64,000 nucleotides of DNA from VBDM01 sp041496705. Lineage in GTDB: Bacteria > Pseudomonadota > Gammaproteobacteria > Burkholderiales > SG8-39. A program made the translations under genes and the position numbers. Position 1 is the first letter of the stretch. Every line of letters begins with the position of its first letter. Below the pieces are notes generated by a model, which had not been told where the DNA came from, did no database searches, and saw only the letters and a list, made by a program, of their open reading frames with translations. This document shows, in pieces, positions 40,258-47,845 of this stretch. The stretch is from assembly GCA_041496705.1 (NCBI GenBank), contig JBGQFD010000005.1, forward strand, positions 5,512 through 69,511. The letters run 5' to 3'.

Positions 40258-40923
40258 CTACCGTTTCCGCGCCGGCCGGTGCTCGCCGAGTTTGCCCAGC
40301 TTGCGCTCGATCGCATCTCGGCGCCGGAGATTGCGCGCCTGCCGCTTCGTCACCAGCGGGTAGTGGCGTATCGCGTCAATCGCCTCTCCGATATTCCAGC
40401 AATTCCTGGGGTTGGTAACCCAGAGTCGCGGATCGACCTTCCGCAGGTCGAAGGGGCGCGAGTAACTCCGCAGGGTCTTCTGTCCGCGCTTGTTGGCGTA
40501 CTCGTGCAGATACGACATCGCCAGTTCGCGCAGGCTGCGGTAGACGGGGTCACGCCAGCGCAGCACCGGCGGGTTGGTCTTGGAAATCGCGCCCCAGAAG
40601 CGGCCGCGCCGGAACAATGCCACCACATGGTCGTAGTCGCGCTGCGCGCGCAGGTCGAGGAGCAGGGGCGGCTCGCCGTGGACCCACAGAGCGCAGGCGG
40701 CGAGCATCGCGCCCTCGATGCAGTGCGCGCGGCGCTGGCGGATCACCTCCCGTACCGACAGCGAAGTCTGGCCGCCGATTTCGAAATTGGACAGCATTGC
40801 GGACAGAAAGCCCTGGATCTTCTCAGGAGAAGAAAGCCGCCGCAGAACCGCAAACTCCGCACGGGTCAGGCCCAGGACTTCGCGGCTGGCAAAACGCGTC
40901 TTCACGGGCTGACTCCCTGGCAC
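40258..40923 (-). CDS. Transglutaminase-like cysteine-protease-fold protein, function unknown
   Basis: A 221-residue protein beginning MPGSQPVKTRFASREVLGLT. RRAHCIEGAMLAACALWVHG gives a Cys in the position of the transglutaminase nucleophile (near residue 68). PPLLLDLRAQRDYDHVVALF gives a His followed by an Asp region, the Cys-His-Asp order of that fold. The second half is Arg-rich (LRRRDAIERKLGKLGEHRPA). The family call is by pattern only. It is convergent with the FAD monooxygenase (10-base gap) and lies alone, divergent from dsbB. No signal peptide. Confidence 0.6.
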   Translation of the reverse strand: MPGSQPVKTRFASREVLGLTRAEFAVLRRLSSPEKIQGFLSAMLSNFEIGGQTSLSVREVIRQRRAHCIEGAMLAACALWVHGEPPLLLDLRAQRDYDHVVALFRRGRFWGAISKTNPPVLRWRDPVYRSLRELAMSYLHEYANKRGQKTLRSYSRPFDLRKVDPRLWVTNPRNCWNIGEAIDAIRHYPLVTKRQARNLRRRDAIERKLGKLGEHRPARKR

Positions 40924-41083
40924 CCGGCGGCGTATCGCCGGCCGGCCATTGTAATGTCTGCGCGGCGGCGGGGAATCGGTTCAACGAGGTTCATGGCAGC
41001 CGCCGCGCCAGCCGGCCATGGACCGGTCCGGACCGAAGTGCCTGCACCGGATGGGCCGTGCCGGTGTTAGGCTCTCGTCCTTG

Positions 41084-41578
41084 ATGAAGATCCTGCTTTC
41101 CCGCCGCATTGGAAATCTCGCCGGATTTCTGGCTTGCGCCGGAATGCTCGCCTTCGGCTATTACCTGCAGTTCATCGCCGGTCTCGAGCCTTGCCCGCTT
41201 TGCATGATCCAGCGGCTGTTGCTCGCCGCGACTGGTGTGTTTTTTCTGGTCGCCGCCATTCACCATCCTTCGGGCCGTGCGGGGGTGGGCATTTATGCAG
41301 GCACGATCGCCGCGATCGCGGCCACCGGTGTCGCGGTGGCGGGCCGGCACGTGTGGCTGCAATACCTGCCTCCCGAGAAGCGCCCCGCCTGCGGGCCTGC
41401 CCTGGACTACCTGCTCTCGACTTTCGGGCCGCTGGAATCGCTGCGGCGGGTGTTGCGCGGTTCGGGTGAATGCGGGGCGATCGACTGGACGTTCCTGTCG
41501 CTCAGTATCCCTGAGTGGACTCTGACGGCGTTTCTCGGATTCATTGCGTGGTCGGTGTTCCTGGCGACGCGTGACTGA
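41084..41578 (+). CDS. dsbB: Disulfide-bond formation protein DsbB
   Basis: Inner-membrane quinone reductase that reoxidises DsbA. The 164-residue chain has four hydrophobic helices and both periplasmic cysteine pairs: CPLC in GLEPCPLCMIQRLLL (near residues 37-40), and Cys in KRPACGPALDYLLS and RGSGECGAIDW. The start MKILLSRRIGNLAGFLACAG was chosen, as upstream in-frame ATGs add a non-hydrophobic extension. No strong Shine-Dalgarno. No dsbA in the window. Confidence 0.93.
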   Translation: MKILLSRRIGNLAGFLACAGMLAFGYYLQFIAGLEPCPLCMIQRLLLAATGVFFLVAAIHHPSGRAGVGIYAGTIAAIAATGVAVAGRHVWLQYLPPEKRPACGPALDYLLSTFGPLESLRRVLRGSGECGAIDWTFLSLSIPEWTLTAFLGFIAWSVFLATRD

Positions 41579-41594
41579 ACCTGGCCCGGCTGCC

Positions 41595-41819
41595 TCAATC
41601 CTTGTAGGGGTTCTCGACGGTTTCGACGAGATTGGCGAGGACACGGCGGAACTGCTCTTCGTCGCAGCCCACTAGGACGGCATCCTCGAGCGCATCCTGG
41701 CAGAGCTGCTGGATTTCTTCGAGGTTTTCGCGGAGCATCTTCAGCTTTTCGACGCAGGCCACGACTTCTCCGGAGGGCGAATGCCATACCGTTTCAGGGA
41801 GGAGGGGGCGTGAACTCAT
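41595..41819 (-). CDS. Small protein of the sulfite-reductase operon, unknown function
   Basis: A 74-residue frame starting MSSRPLLPETVWHSPSGEVV, then a likely helical section (CVEKLKMLRENLEEIQQLCQ, DALEDAVLVGCDEEQFRRVL). It is acidic and has no signal peptide or membrane helix. It overlaps the upstream 53-codon gene by four bases (ATGA) and carries a G-rich ribosome binding site. Position at the end of the cysI-DUF934 operon suggests a link to sulfur assimilation, but no function can be read from the sequence. Confidence 0.7.
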   Translation of the reverse strand: MSSRPLLPETVWHSPSGEVVACVEKLKMLRENLEEIQQLCQDALEDAVLVGCDEEQFRRVLANLVETVENPYKD

Positions 41820-41977
41820 GGTGGTCCCACCACCAGCGTCCTGCACGCACGTCCTCGCCCGCGACGGTGGGCCGGGTACAGGGGGCGCAGCCAATCGAGC
41901 GGTAGCGCGTGCTCGACCGCAACGCGCACCAGAACGCGCTCGAGCTCGGCGGTCTTGTGCTTAAGCGTTTCGGTCAT
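41816..41977 (-). CDS. Very small basic protein of the sulfite-reductase operon
   Basis: A 53-residue frame starting MTETLKHKTAELERVLVRVA and ending in an Arg-rich tail. Both ends overlap neighbours by ATGA (the DUF934 gene before and the 74-residue gene after). Such exact coupling on both sides argues for a translated gene. The first half looks like an amphipathic helix and the tail like a nucleic-acid or membrane-surface contact. No family recognised. Confidence 0.5.
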   Translation of the reverse strand: MTETLKHKTAELERVLVRVAVEHALPLDWLRPLYPAHRRGRGRACRTLVVGPP

Positions 41978-42492
41978 GCCTTGCCCGCGGCCAGACGGCT
42001 GCGGAAAAGCGGCACCGGACGCAGGACCGAAGTCTGGTAGCTGTCGCTGAAGGTGCCGAATACGGAGAGCGCTTCCCGTGGGTCCTGGTCTTCGCGCAGG
42101 GCAAAGGCGTCGAAGCCACACTGGGCCATGAAGAAGAGGTGATCATGCAGGACATCGCCGATCGCGCGTAGTTCGCCCTTGTAGCCATAGCGCTCGCGCA
42201 AAAGGCGCGCGATGGAGTAGCCGCGGCCGTCGCCGAACTTGGGGAAGTTCACGGCAATGAGCGCGAAACGTCCCACGTCGCCCGCGATCGCTTCAGGACC
42301 CTCGTTTGCGTCCAGCCATACGCCGATCCTTCTCGGATAGGTCTTGAAGTCTTCGCGTCGCTTGAGCCAAACCTGGAGCGGAACGATCACATCGCCACGC
42401 TCGAGCACCTCGGGCAGCTCGCCCGCCGGTCCGAGCTTAAGCAGATACCAGCTGTCCGCGACGATGCGCGACTCTTTGATCAGCGTTGCCAT
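41974..42492 (-). CDS. DUF934-family protein (sulfite reduction partner)
   Basis: A 172-residue protein of a family almost always found next to cysI-type sulfite reductases in Proteobacteria. The start MATLIKESRIVADSWYLLKL was chosen; a start 30 bases upstream is possible. LPEVLERGDVIVPLQVWLKR, then FALIAVNFPKFGDGRGYSIA and LLRERYGYKGELRAIGDVLH (DVLxDxLFFMxxCGFDAF) are the family signatures. Catalytic role unknown; proposed to help sulfite reductase. Its first 56 bases overlap the end of cysI, and it is coupled to a 53-residue frame downstream. Confidence 0.88.
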   Translation of the reverse strand: MATLIKESRIVADSWYLLKLGPAGELPEVLERGDVIVPLQVWLKRREDFKTYPRRIGVWLDANEGPEAIAGDVGRFALIAVNFPKFGDGRGYSIARLLRERYGYKGELRAIGDVLHDHLFFMAQCGFDAFALREDQDPREALSVFGTFSDSYQTSVLRPVPLFRSRLAAGKA

Positions 42493-44152
42493 ATACGGAT
42501 TCCTTGAAAGCTTCGACGCCAATGCGATGCACCACGTCGATGAAGCGCTCGGCGTCGCTGTCGCGGCGCGCGAGATAGCACTCGATCAGCTTTTCGATCA
42601 CGTCGGGGACCTCGGCGCGCGCGAAGGACGGCCCGATCACCTTGCCGAGGGAAGCGCCGACGCCGGGCCGCACCTCACCCTGGTTGCCGCCGACCTCGAT
42701 CTGGTACCACTCCTCGCCGCTCTTGTCGACGCCGAGAATGCCGATGTGGCCGACGTGGTGATGGCCGCAGGCGTTCATGCAGCCGGAAATGTTGAGATCG
42801 ATTTCTCCGATGTCGTGAAGGTAGTCGAGATCGTCGAAACGCTGCTGAATCGCCTCGGCCACGGGGATCGACTTGGCGTTGGCGAGCGAACAGAAGTCCC
42901 CGCCCGGGCAGCAGATGATGTTGGTGAGCAGCCCGACGTTGGGCGTGGCGAACCCCAGCGCCTTCACCTCTTGCCACAGCGAGTGCAGATCGGAGAGCTG
43001 CACGTCGGCAAAGATCAGGTTCTGCTCGTGGGACACGCGCAGCTCGCCGAAGGAATAGCGGTCGGCGAGGTCGGCGATTCTATCCATCTGCTCGGCGGTG
43101 ACGTCGCCGGGTGGCACGCCGGTCTTCTTGAGAGACAGCGTGACGGCGGCGTAGCCCGCTTTCTTGTGCGGATGAACGTTGCGCTTGTACCAATTCGCAA
43201 ATGCTTGATCCGATGCCAACGCAGCTTCGAGTCCGGTATCGGTTGCCGGAAGGCGCAAGTAGCTCGGGCGCGTAAACCGGTTTTCGATGCGGGCGATCTC
43301 CTCGGGAACGAGCGTCGCAGGACCATCCTTCAAGTGCGCCCATTCGGCATCGACTTCCTCGCGGAATTTCCCGGGGCCGCGATCCTTTATCAGGATCTTG
43401 ATGCGCGCTTTGTGGATGTTGTCGCGCCGGCCGTAGCGGTTGTAGACCCGCAGGATGGCTTCGACATACGTAAGCAGGTGTCGCCACGGTAGAAATTCGC
43501 GGATGACGAATCCGATTACCGGCGTGCGACCCAGGCCGCCGCCGACCAGCACGCGGAACCCCACCTCGCCCTTTTCGTCCTTAACCGCATGCAAGCCGAT
43601 GTCGTGCACCGCGACCGCGGCGCGGTCCGACTTGGCGCCGTTCACCGCGAACTTGAACTTGCGCGGGAGGTAGGAGAACTCGGGATGGAATGTGGACCAC
43701 TGGCGGATGATTTCGCACCAGACGAAAGAGTCCACGATCTCGTCCCGCGCGACGCCGGCGAAATGATCGGTAGTGATATTGCGGAAGGAATTGCCCGAGG
43801 TCTGGATCGCGTGCATCTGCACCGTCGCCAGTTCCGCGAGGATGTCGGGCGCGCGCTCGAGCTTCGGCCAGTTCAACTGCAGGTTCTGGCGCGTGCTGAA
43901 GTGGCCGTAGCCGCGGTCGTACCTGCGGGTGATGTGCGCGAGTTTTCGCAGCTGTTTCGTCGACAGTAATCCGTAGGGGATCGCGATGCGCAGCATCGGC
44001 GCGTAACGCTGGATATAGAGGCCGTTGCGCAGGCGCAGGGCGCGGAACTCGTCCTCCGAGAGCTTACCGGCGAGAAAGCGCCGCGTCTGGTCGCGGAACT
44101 GAGTGACGCGCTCGTCGACGAGCTTCTGGTCGATTTCGTCGTAGATATACAT
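42437..44152 (-). CDS. cysI: Nitrite/sulfite reductase hemoprotein (CysI type)
   Basis: Siroheme-[4Fe-4S] enzyme making the six-electron reduction of sulfite to sulfide for cysteine. The 571-residue product has both half-repeats, with NGLYIQRYAPMLRIAIPYGL and RGYGHFSTRQNLQLNWPKLE for substrate/siroheme Arg and Lys residues. The four cluster cysteines are in IICCPGGDFCSLANAKSIP and NISGCMNACGHHHVG. The homology and neighbours (DUF934, divergent CysB) point to sulfite rather than nitrite; cysJ, cysH, cysD and cysN are not in the window. The start at 44152 was chosen because the longer frame (to 44272) is a shadow of the small gene at 44160-44339. Confidence 0.92.
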   Translation of the reverse strand: MYIYDEIDQKLVDERVTQFRDQTRRFLAGKLSEDEFRALRLRNGLYIQRYAPMLRIAIPYGLLSTKQLRKLAHITRRYDRGYGHFSTRQNLQLNWPKLERAPDILAELATVQMHAIQTSGNSFRNITTDHFAGVARDEIVDSFVWCEIIRQWSTFHPEFSYLPRKFKFAVNGAKSDRAAVAVHDIGLHAVKDEKGEVGFRVLVGGGLGRTPVIGFVIREFLPWRHLLTYVEAILRVYNRYGRRDNIHKARIKILIKDRGPGKFREEVDAEWAHLKDGPATLVPEEIARIENRFTRPSYLRLPATDTGLEAALASDQAFANWYKRNVHPHKKAGYAAVTLSLKKTGVPPGDVTAEQMDRIADLADRYSFGELRVSHEQNLIFADVQLSDLHSLWQEVKALGFATPNVGLLTNIICCPGGDFCSLANAKSIPVAEAIQQRFDDLDYLHDIGEIDLNISGCMNACGHHHVGHIGILGVDKSGEEWYQIEVGGNQGEVRPGVGASLGKVIGPSFARAEVPDVIEKLIECYLARRDSDAERFIDVVHRIGVEAFKESVYGNADQRVAHRRGQLVSA

Positions 44153-44159
44153 GGTCGGC

Positions 44160-44339
44160 TCAGGCGTGGGCGAGCGCCGCTTTCGACGCTCCCCTCGTGC
44201 TGAAAAAGACGTACAGCAGCCAGGCATCGAGCACGATCGCAACGGCCATCGGACCGTACGCCAACGCGCCATGTGTCAATTTCAGATCCATCGGTACCCG
44301 GGAAAGACCGAAGCCGACGATCCAGACGTCGAAGCTCAT
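44160..44339 (-). CDS. Small one-to-two-helix membrane protein upstream of cysI
   Basis: A 59-residue frame beginning MSFDVWIVGFGLSRVPMDLK and then LTHGALAYGPMAVAIVLDAW LLYVFF-type hydrophobic sequence, i.e. a likely membrane helix near residues 28-50, ending STRGASKAALAHA. It overlaps the 24-codon frame before it by ATGA and ends 7 bases before the cysI ATG. The reading frame has the codon quality of the neighbours. It lies in the leader of cysI and may be a coupling gene or membrane partner of sulfite reductase. Family not recognised with confidence. Confidence 0.62.
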   Translation of the reverse strand: MSFDVWIVGFGLSRVPMDLKLTHGALAYGPMAVAIVLDAWLLYVFFSTRGASKAALAHA

Positions 44340-44410
44340 GCAAATGCGGCGAAGGCCGCGAAGAAAATCATGGCGACAAGAACGAGGGTGCCGGTTTCAA
44401 TCGAGAACAT
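44336..44410 (-). CDS. 24-residue hydrophobic peptide ahead of the cysI operon
   Basis: A minimal frame whose product starts MFSIETGTLVLVAMIFFAAF and ends four residues later; it is nearly one membrane helix. The stop overlaps the next ATG (ATGA). A weak AGGATG lies upstream. It may be translated to couple the following small membrane protein, or be a short leader peptide. Too short for homology; assignment depends on the overlap pattern. Confidence 0.4.
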   Translation of the reverse strand: MFSIETGTLVLVAMIFFAAFAAFA

Positions 44411-44466
44411 GGTCTATGCGAATGTTGCGCGACAGGAAGGCATCCTAGCGCCCACGCCTAATACCT

Positions 44467-44479
44467 CAAAAGACTTTTG
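44467..44479. promoter_or_regulatory. Palindrome between cysI operon and CysB-type regulator
   Basis: CAAAAG-A-CTTTTG is a perfect 6-1-6 inverted repeat. It is flanked by CCTAA at 44457-44461 and TTAGG at 44482-44486, a further pair of complementary arms set slightly off centre (by about 1.5 bases). It lies in the divergent gap, 39 bases upstream of the regulator GTG and 57 bases upstream of the first small frame. This is where a LysR-type protein would be expected to bind; the site is A+T-rich against its surroundings. Confidence 0.5.
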
Positions 44480-44517
44480 TGTTAGGCTTTAATAACCAAG
44501 ATGCACTATATAGGTCA

Positions 44518-45459
44518 GTGAACTTTCAACAATTGCGCTACGTCCGGGAGACCGTAAGGCAGAGCCTGAATCTCACCGCGGCGGCGAAGAAGCTTCACAC
44601 CTCCCAGCCAGGAGTATCCAAGCAGATCCGCGAACTCGAGTCGGAGCTGGGCGTGGAGATTTTCGTGCGCCACGGTAGGCGCATCATCGCGCTGACCGAG
44701 CCGGGAAAAGCCGTGCTCGTCGTCGTCGAGCGCCTGCTGCAGGAGGCCGAGAACCTGAAGCAGGTTGGGCGAGAGTTCCGCGACCAAGCGGCGGGCACGC
44801 TGACGGTCGCGACGACTCACACCCAAGCGCGATACTCCTTGCCCAGAGTGGTAAGCGCATTCAAGAAGCGCTACCCAAAGGTGCACCTGACGCTGAAGCA
44901 GGGCAGCCCGCCGCTGCTCGCGGAGATGGTTCTCTCGGGAGAAGCCGACATAGCGATCGCCACCGAGTCCCTGGACCAGTACCCCAGGCTGCTGGCGCTT
45001 TCGGGGTATCAATGGCATCACTGCATCGTTGTGCCCCGGCAACATCCGCTGCTGAAGGAAAAGCGGGTGACGCTGGAGGTACTCGCAAAATACCCGATCG
45101 TTACCTACGATCCCGCCTTTGCGGGGCGCAGCCACATCGACGAGGCATTCCGGATTCAGGGACTCGCCCCGGATGTCGTGCTGTCCGCGGTCGACTCCGA
45201 TGTCATCAAGACCTATGTGGAGCTCGGCCTGGGAATCGGCGTGATTGCGGAAGTCGCGTTCGACGAGAAGCGCGACAGACACCTGCGCTCGATTTCGGCT
45301 AGGCATCTGTTCGGAATCATGACCACGCGCGTGGCCGTTCCGCGGGGTGCCGCACTGCGCGGATTCGTCTATGCGTTCATTGAACTGTTTTCGCCGCAGC
45401 TGACCCGGAAGCTGATCGACACGGCGCTCGCCGGGAAAGGGGAACTCTACGAACTCTAA
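44518..45459 (+). CDS. LysR-family regulator, CysB/Cbl type
   Basis: A 313-residue regulator beginning at a GTG: NFQQLRYVRETVRQSLNLTA then AAKKLHTSQPGVSKQIRELE, a CysB-like N-terminal HTH. The effector domain has TLTVATTHTQARYSLPRVVS and FKKRYPKVHLTLKQGSPPLL. The conserved Thr residues of TTHTQARY are those that bind sulfate or acetylserine in CysB. It is divergent from the sulfite reductase operon and most likely controls it from the palindrome at 44467-44479. A longer frame from 44479 would place the start inside the operator, so the GTG was preferred. Confidence 0.92.
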   Translation: MNFQQLRYVRETVRQSLNLTAAAKKLHTSQPGVSKQIRELESELGVEIFVRHGRRIIALTEPGKAVLVVVERLLQEAENLKQVGREFRDQAAGTLTVATTHTQARYSLPRVVSAFKKRYPKVHLTLKQGSPPLLAEMVLSGEADIAIATESLDQYPRLLALSGYQWHHCIVVPRQHPLLKEKRVTLEVLAKYPIVTYDPAFAGRSHIDEAFRIQGLAPDVVLSAVDSDVIKTYVELGLGIGVIAEVAFDEKRDRHLRSISARHLFGIMTTRVAVPRGAALRGFVYAFIELFSPQLTRKLIDTALAGKGELYEL

Positions 45460-45474
45460 CTGCGGCGCTTCTGG

Positions 45475-46179
45475 CTAGTCGCCCGTCGGAGCGATGCGGA
45501 ATTCCAGAACCGACGGCAGCGTATTCAGCGCTTCCGAAAGCTGCCTGGTGTTGCCGCGCTCGGGCGAATGAATCACCATTTGGTACTCGAATATTTTCCC
45601 TTCCCCTGTGACGCCGTAGTTCATGTTGGCCACTACGAACCCCTGTCGTTCCACCATTCCGCGCAATTCGGCTTCGGGCAGGACGGCGTTGCGAACGAAA
45701 GCCACAGTAAGATTCGCGTAGAACTCGATGGGCATCTTGCGTTCGATCCAGCGGAATACCGACAGGACGATTAGCGTGAGCGCGGTCCCGATCCCCGCGG
45801 GAAAATAAAACCCTACCCCTATCATGATGCCGATTCCCGCGGTGATCCAGATCGAGGCCGCTGTCGTCAGGCCGCGCACCGTCAGGCCCTCCTTCATGAT
45901 CACCCCGGCCCCGAGAAAACCGATGCCGGTCATGATGCCCTGCGCCATGCGGGTCGGGTCGACGCTGATGCGTTCCAGCGAGTAGGCCGAAAACCAGGTC
46001 TCCTGATAGACGGTCAGTATCATCAGCATGCACGAGGACAGGCACACCAGAGCGTGCGTGCGGAAGCCGGCAGGCCGGCCGTGATAACTGCGCTCCAGGC
46101 CGATGATTCCGCCCGCGGCGAGCGCAATCACAAGGTGCAGGGCGATCGCTGCGTAGTTGTCGTGCCAGATCGAATTCAT
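45475..46179 (-). CDS. MgtC/SapB-family inner-membrane protein
   Basis: A 234-residue protein with about five N-terminal helices and a soluble C-terminal ACT-like part. Family motifs are GGIIGLERSYHGRPAGFRTH ALV and GIMTGIGFLGAGVIMKEGLT-type sequences with VRGLTTAASIWITAGIG. MgtC proteins affect magnesium limitation, F-ATPase regulation or intracellular survival in other bacteria; the role here is unknown. It follows ahcY by 47 bases and may be cotranscribed with it. Convergent with the CysB-type gene (15-base gap). Confidence 0.92.
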   Translation of the reverse strand: MNSIWHDNYAAIALHLVIALAAGGIIGLERSYHGRPAGFRTHALVCLSSCMLMILTVYQETWFSAYSLERISVDPTRMAQGIMTGIGFLGAGVIMKEGLTVRGLTTAASIWITAGIGIMIGVGFYFPAGIGTALTLIVLSVFRWIERKMPIEFYANLTVAFVRNAVLPEAELRGMVERQGFVVANMNYGVTGEGKIFEYQMVIHSPERGNTRQLSEALNTLPSVLEFRIAPTGD

Positions 46180-46226
46180 CGCCAGGCTCCGCGGAGCGTC
46201 CCGCTCGAGTTCATGTACGACTCAAT

Positions 46227-47639
46227 TCAATAACGGTAGTGCTCGGACTTGTAAGGTCCGCCCTTGGGCACGCCGATATACTTGGCTTGCGCGTCGGTAA
46301 GCTCGCTGAGCTGCGCGTTCAGCTTCTTTAGCTGCAGGCGAGCGACCTTTTCGTCCAGGTGCTTCGGCAACGTGTAGACACCGACCGGGTACTTCGCCGT
46401 GTTGGTGAAGAGTTCGATTTGAGCGATGGTCTGGTTGGCGAAGGACGAGCTCATCACGTAGGACGGATGCCCGGTGCCGCAGCCGAGGTTCACCAGACGG
46501 CCCTTGGCGAGCAGGATGATCCTCTTGCCATCAGGGAAGATGATGTGGTCCACCTGCGGCTTGATTTCCTCCCAGGTGTAGCGCTCGAGCGAGGCCACGT
46601 CGATTTCGTTGTCAAAGTGGCCGATGTTGCAGACGATCGCCTGGTCCTTCATCTTCTTCATGTGATCGTGGGTGATGACATGGAAGTTCCCTGTGGCGGA
46701 GACGAAGATATCGGCTTTGTCCGCCGCGTAGTCCATGGTGACGACGCGGTAGCCCTCCATCGCGGCCTGCAGGGCGCAGATGGGATCGATCTCGCTGACC
46801 CATACCTGGGCCGAGAGCGCGCGCAACGCCTGCGCCGATCCCTTGCCGACGTCGCCGTAGCCCGCGACCAGCGCGACCTTGCCGGCCACCATCACGTCGG
46901 TGGCGCGCTTGATGCCATCCACCAGGGACTCGCGGCATCCGTAGAGATTGTCGAATTTCGACTTGGTCACGGAGTCGTTGACGTTGATCGCCGGGAACAT
47001 GAGGCGCTTGTCCTTGGCCATCTGGTACAGCCGATGCACCCCGGTGGTGGTCTCCTCGGTGACGCCGCGGATGTTCTTTGCCATCTTGGAATACCAGCCA
47101 GGCTGCGCGGCGAGCCGGGCCCTGATCGCGGCGAATAGGGCCTTTTCCTCCTCGCTCGCGGGCTTATCGAGCAGCGAGGGATCCTTCTCGGCCCTGGTCC
47201 CCAGATGCATGAGCAAGGTCGCGTCGCCGCCGTCGTCGAGAATCATGTTGGGCCCATTGCCGTCCGCGAACTCGAAGATGCGGTGCGTGAACTTCCAGTA
47301 CTCGTCCAGCGTCTCACTCTTGTAGGCGAACACCGGCGTGCCGCCGGCGGCGATCGCCGCTGCGGCGTGATCCTGGGTCGAGAAAATGTTGCAGGAGGCC
47401 CAGCGCACCTGCGCGCCGAGCGCCTTGAGCGTCTCGATGAGCACGGCGGTCTGGATCGTCATGTGCAGCGACCCGGTGATCCGCGCGCCTTTCAGCGGCT
47501 GGGTCTTGGCGTATTCCTCGCGTATTGCCATCAGCGCCGGCATCTCCGACTCGGCGATGGCAATCTCCTTGCGGCCCCAGTCTGCCAGGGCCAGATCGGC
47601 AACGTGAAAGTCCTGCTTTGACCTGAGTACGGCGCTCAT
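46227..47639 (-). CDS. ahcY: Adenosylhomocysteinase
   Basis: NAD-dependent hydrolysis of S-adenosylhomocysteine to adenosine and homocysteine, removing the product inhibitor of methyltransferases. The 470-residue protein starts MSAVLRSKQDFHVADLALAD after AAAGGAGGGCG. GSLHMTIQTAVLIETLKALG and CNIFSTQDHAAAAIA are the substrate region, and VALVAGYGDVGKGSAQALRA is the NAD loop. The C-terminal KHLDEKVARLQLKKL and SEHYRY end are typical. The leader contains an SAH riboswitch starting just after the predicted promoter, so expression should rise when SAH accumulates. Confidence 0.97.
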   Translation of the reverse strand: MSAVLRSKQDFHVADLALADWGRKEIAIAESEMPALMAIREEYAKTQPLKGARITGSLHMTIQTAVLIETLKALGAQVRWASCNIFSTQDHAAAAIAAGGTPVFAYKSETLDEYWKFTHRIFEFADGNGPNMILDDGGDATLLMHLGTRAEKDPSLLDKPASEEEKALFAAIRARLAAQPGWYSKMAKNIRGVTEETTTGVHRLYQMAKDKRLMFPAINVNDSVTKSKFDNLYGCRESLVDGIKRATDVMVAGKVALVAGYGDVGKGSAQALRALSAQVWVSEIDPICALQAAMEGYRVVTMDYAADKADIFVSATGNFHVITHDHMKKMKDQAIVCNIGHFDNEIDVASLERYTWEEIKPQVDHIIFPDGKRIILLAKGRLVNLGCGTGHPSYVMSSSFANQTIAQIELFTNTAKYPVGVYTLPKHLDEKVARLQLKKLNAQLSELTDAQAKYIGVPKGGPYKSEHYRY

Positions 47640-47671
47640 CTCGCGCCCTCCTTTCTTTCGAAAAAAGTTTG

Positions 47672-47752
47672 CGAGCGCAGTTGCGGATTCGGCCCCCCGA
47701 GCCTGGCAGGCGCCGCAGTGGGCAGCCCGTTGCAACGCTCCTCGGGGAGGGC
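47672..47752 (-). ncRNA. SAH riboswitch
   Basis: In the ahcY leader the minus strand reads CCCCGAGGAGCGTTGCAACG, with the conserved GAGGAGCG(C/T)TGCAAC of the SAH riboswitch. A G+C-rich arm and then GCCAGGCTCGGGG follow. P1 pairs 47741-47747 with 47695-47701 (CCCCGAG/CTCGGGG). The 3' strand GCGCTC at 47673-47678 can pair with GAGCG to form the pseudoknot. The known RNA class binds S-adenosylhomocysteine and turns on ahcY in Betaproteobacteria and Pseudomonas relatives. The ribosome binding site of ahcY lies some 20 bases further on. Confidence 0.87.
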
Positions 47753-47755
47753 GCG

Positions 47756-47761
47756 ATTATA
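47756..47761 (-). promoter_or_regulatory. Putative -10 element for ahcY
   Basis: A perfect TATAAT lies just upstream of the riboswitch, so that a transcript starting about seven bases later begins at its 5' arm. No clear -35 hexamer at the usual spacing. Confidence 0.6.
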
Positions 47762-47798
47762 CTCCAGCCGTGTCGCCGGAATTGGCCCCAAGGGCCAG

Positions 47799-47825
47799 AA
47801 AAAAGCCCGGCGCAGAGCCGGGGCT
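47799..47825 (-). terminator. Intrinsic terminator of metK
   Basis: Twenty bases after the metK stop, the minus strand forms AGCCCCGGC-TCTGC-GCCGGGCT, a strong G+C stem with one bulge. It is followed by TTTTTT. It separates the metK transcript from the ahcY promoter. Confidence 0.8.
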
Positions 47826-47845
47826 CGGTTGGCGTGGCCTGGAGT

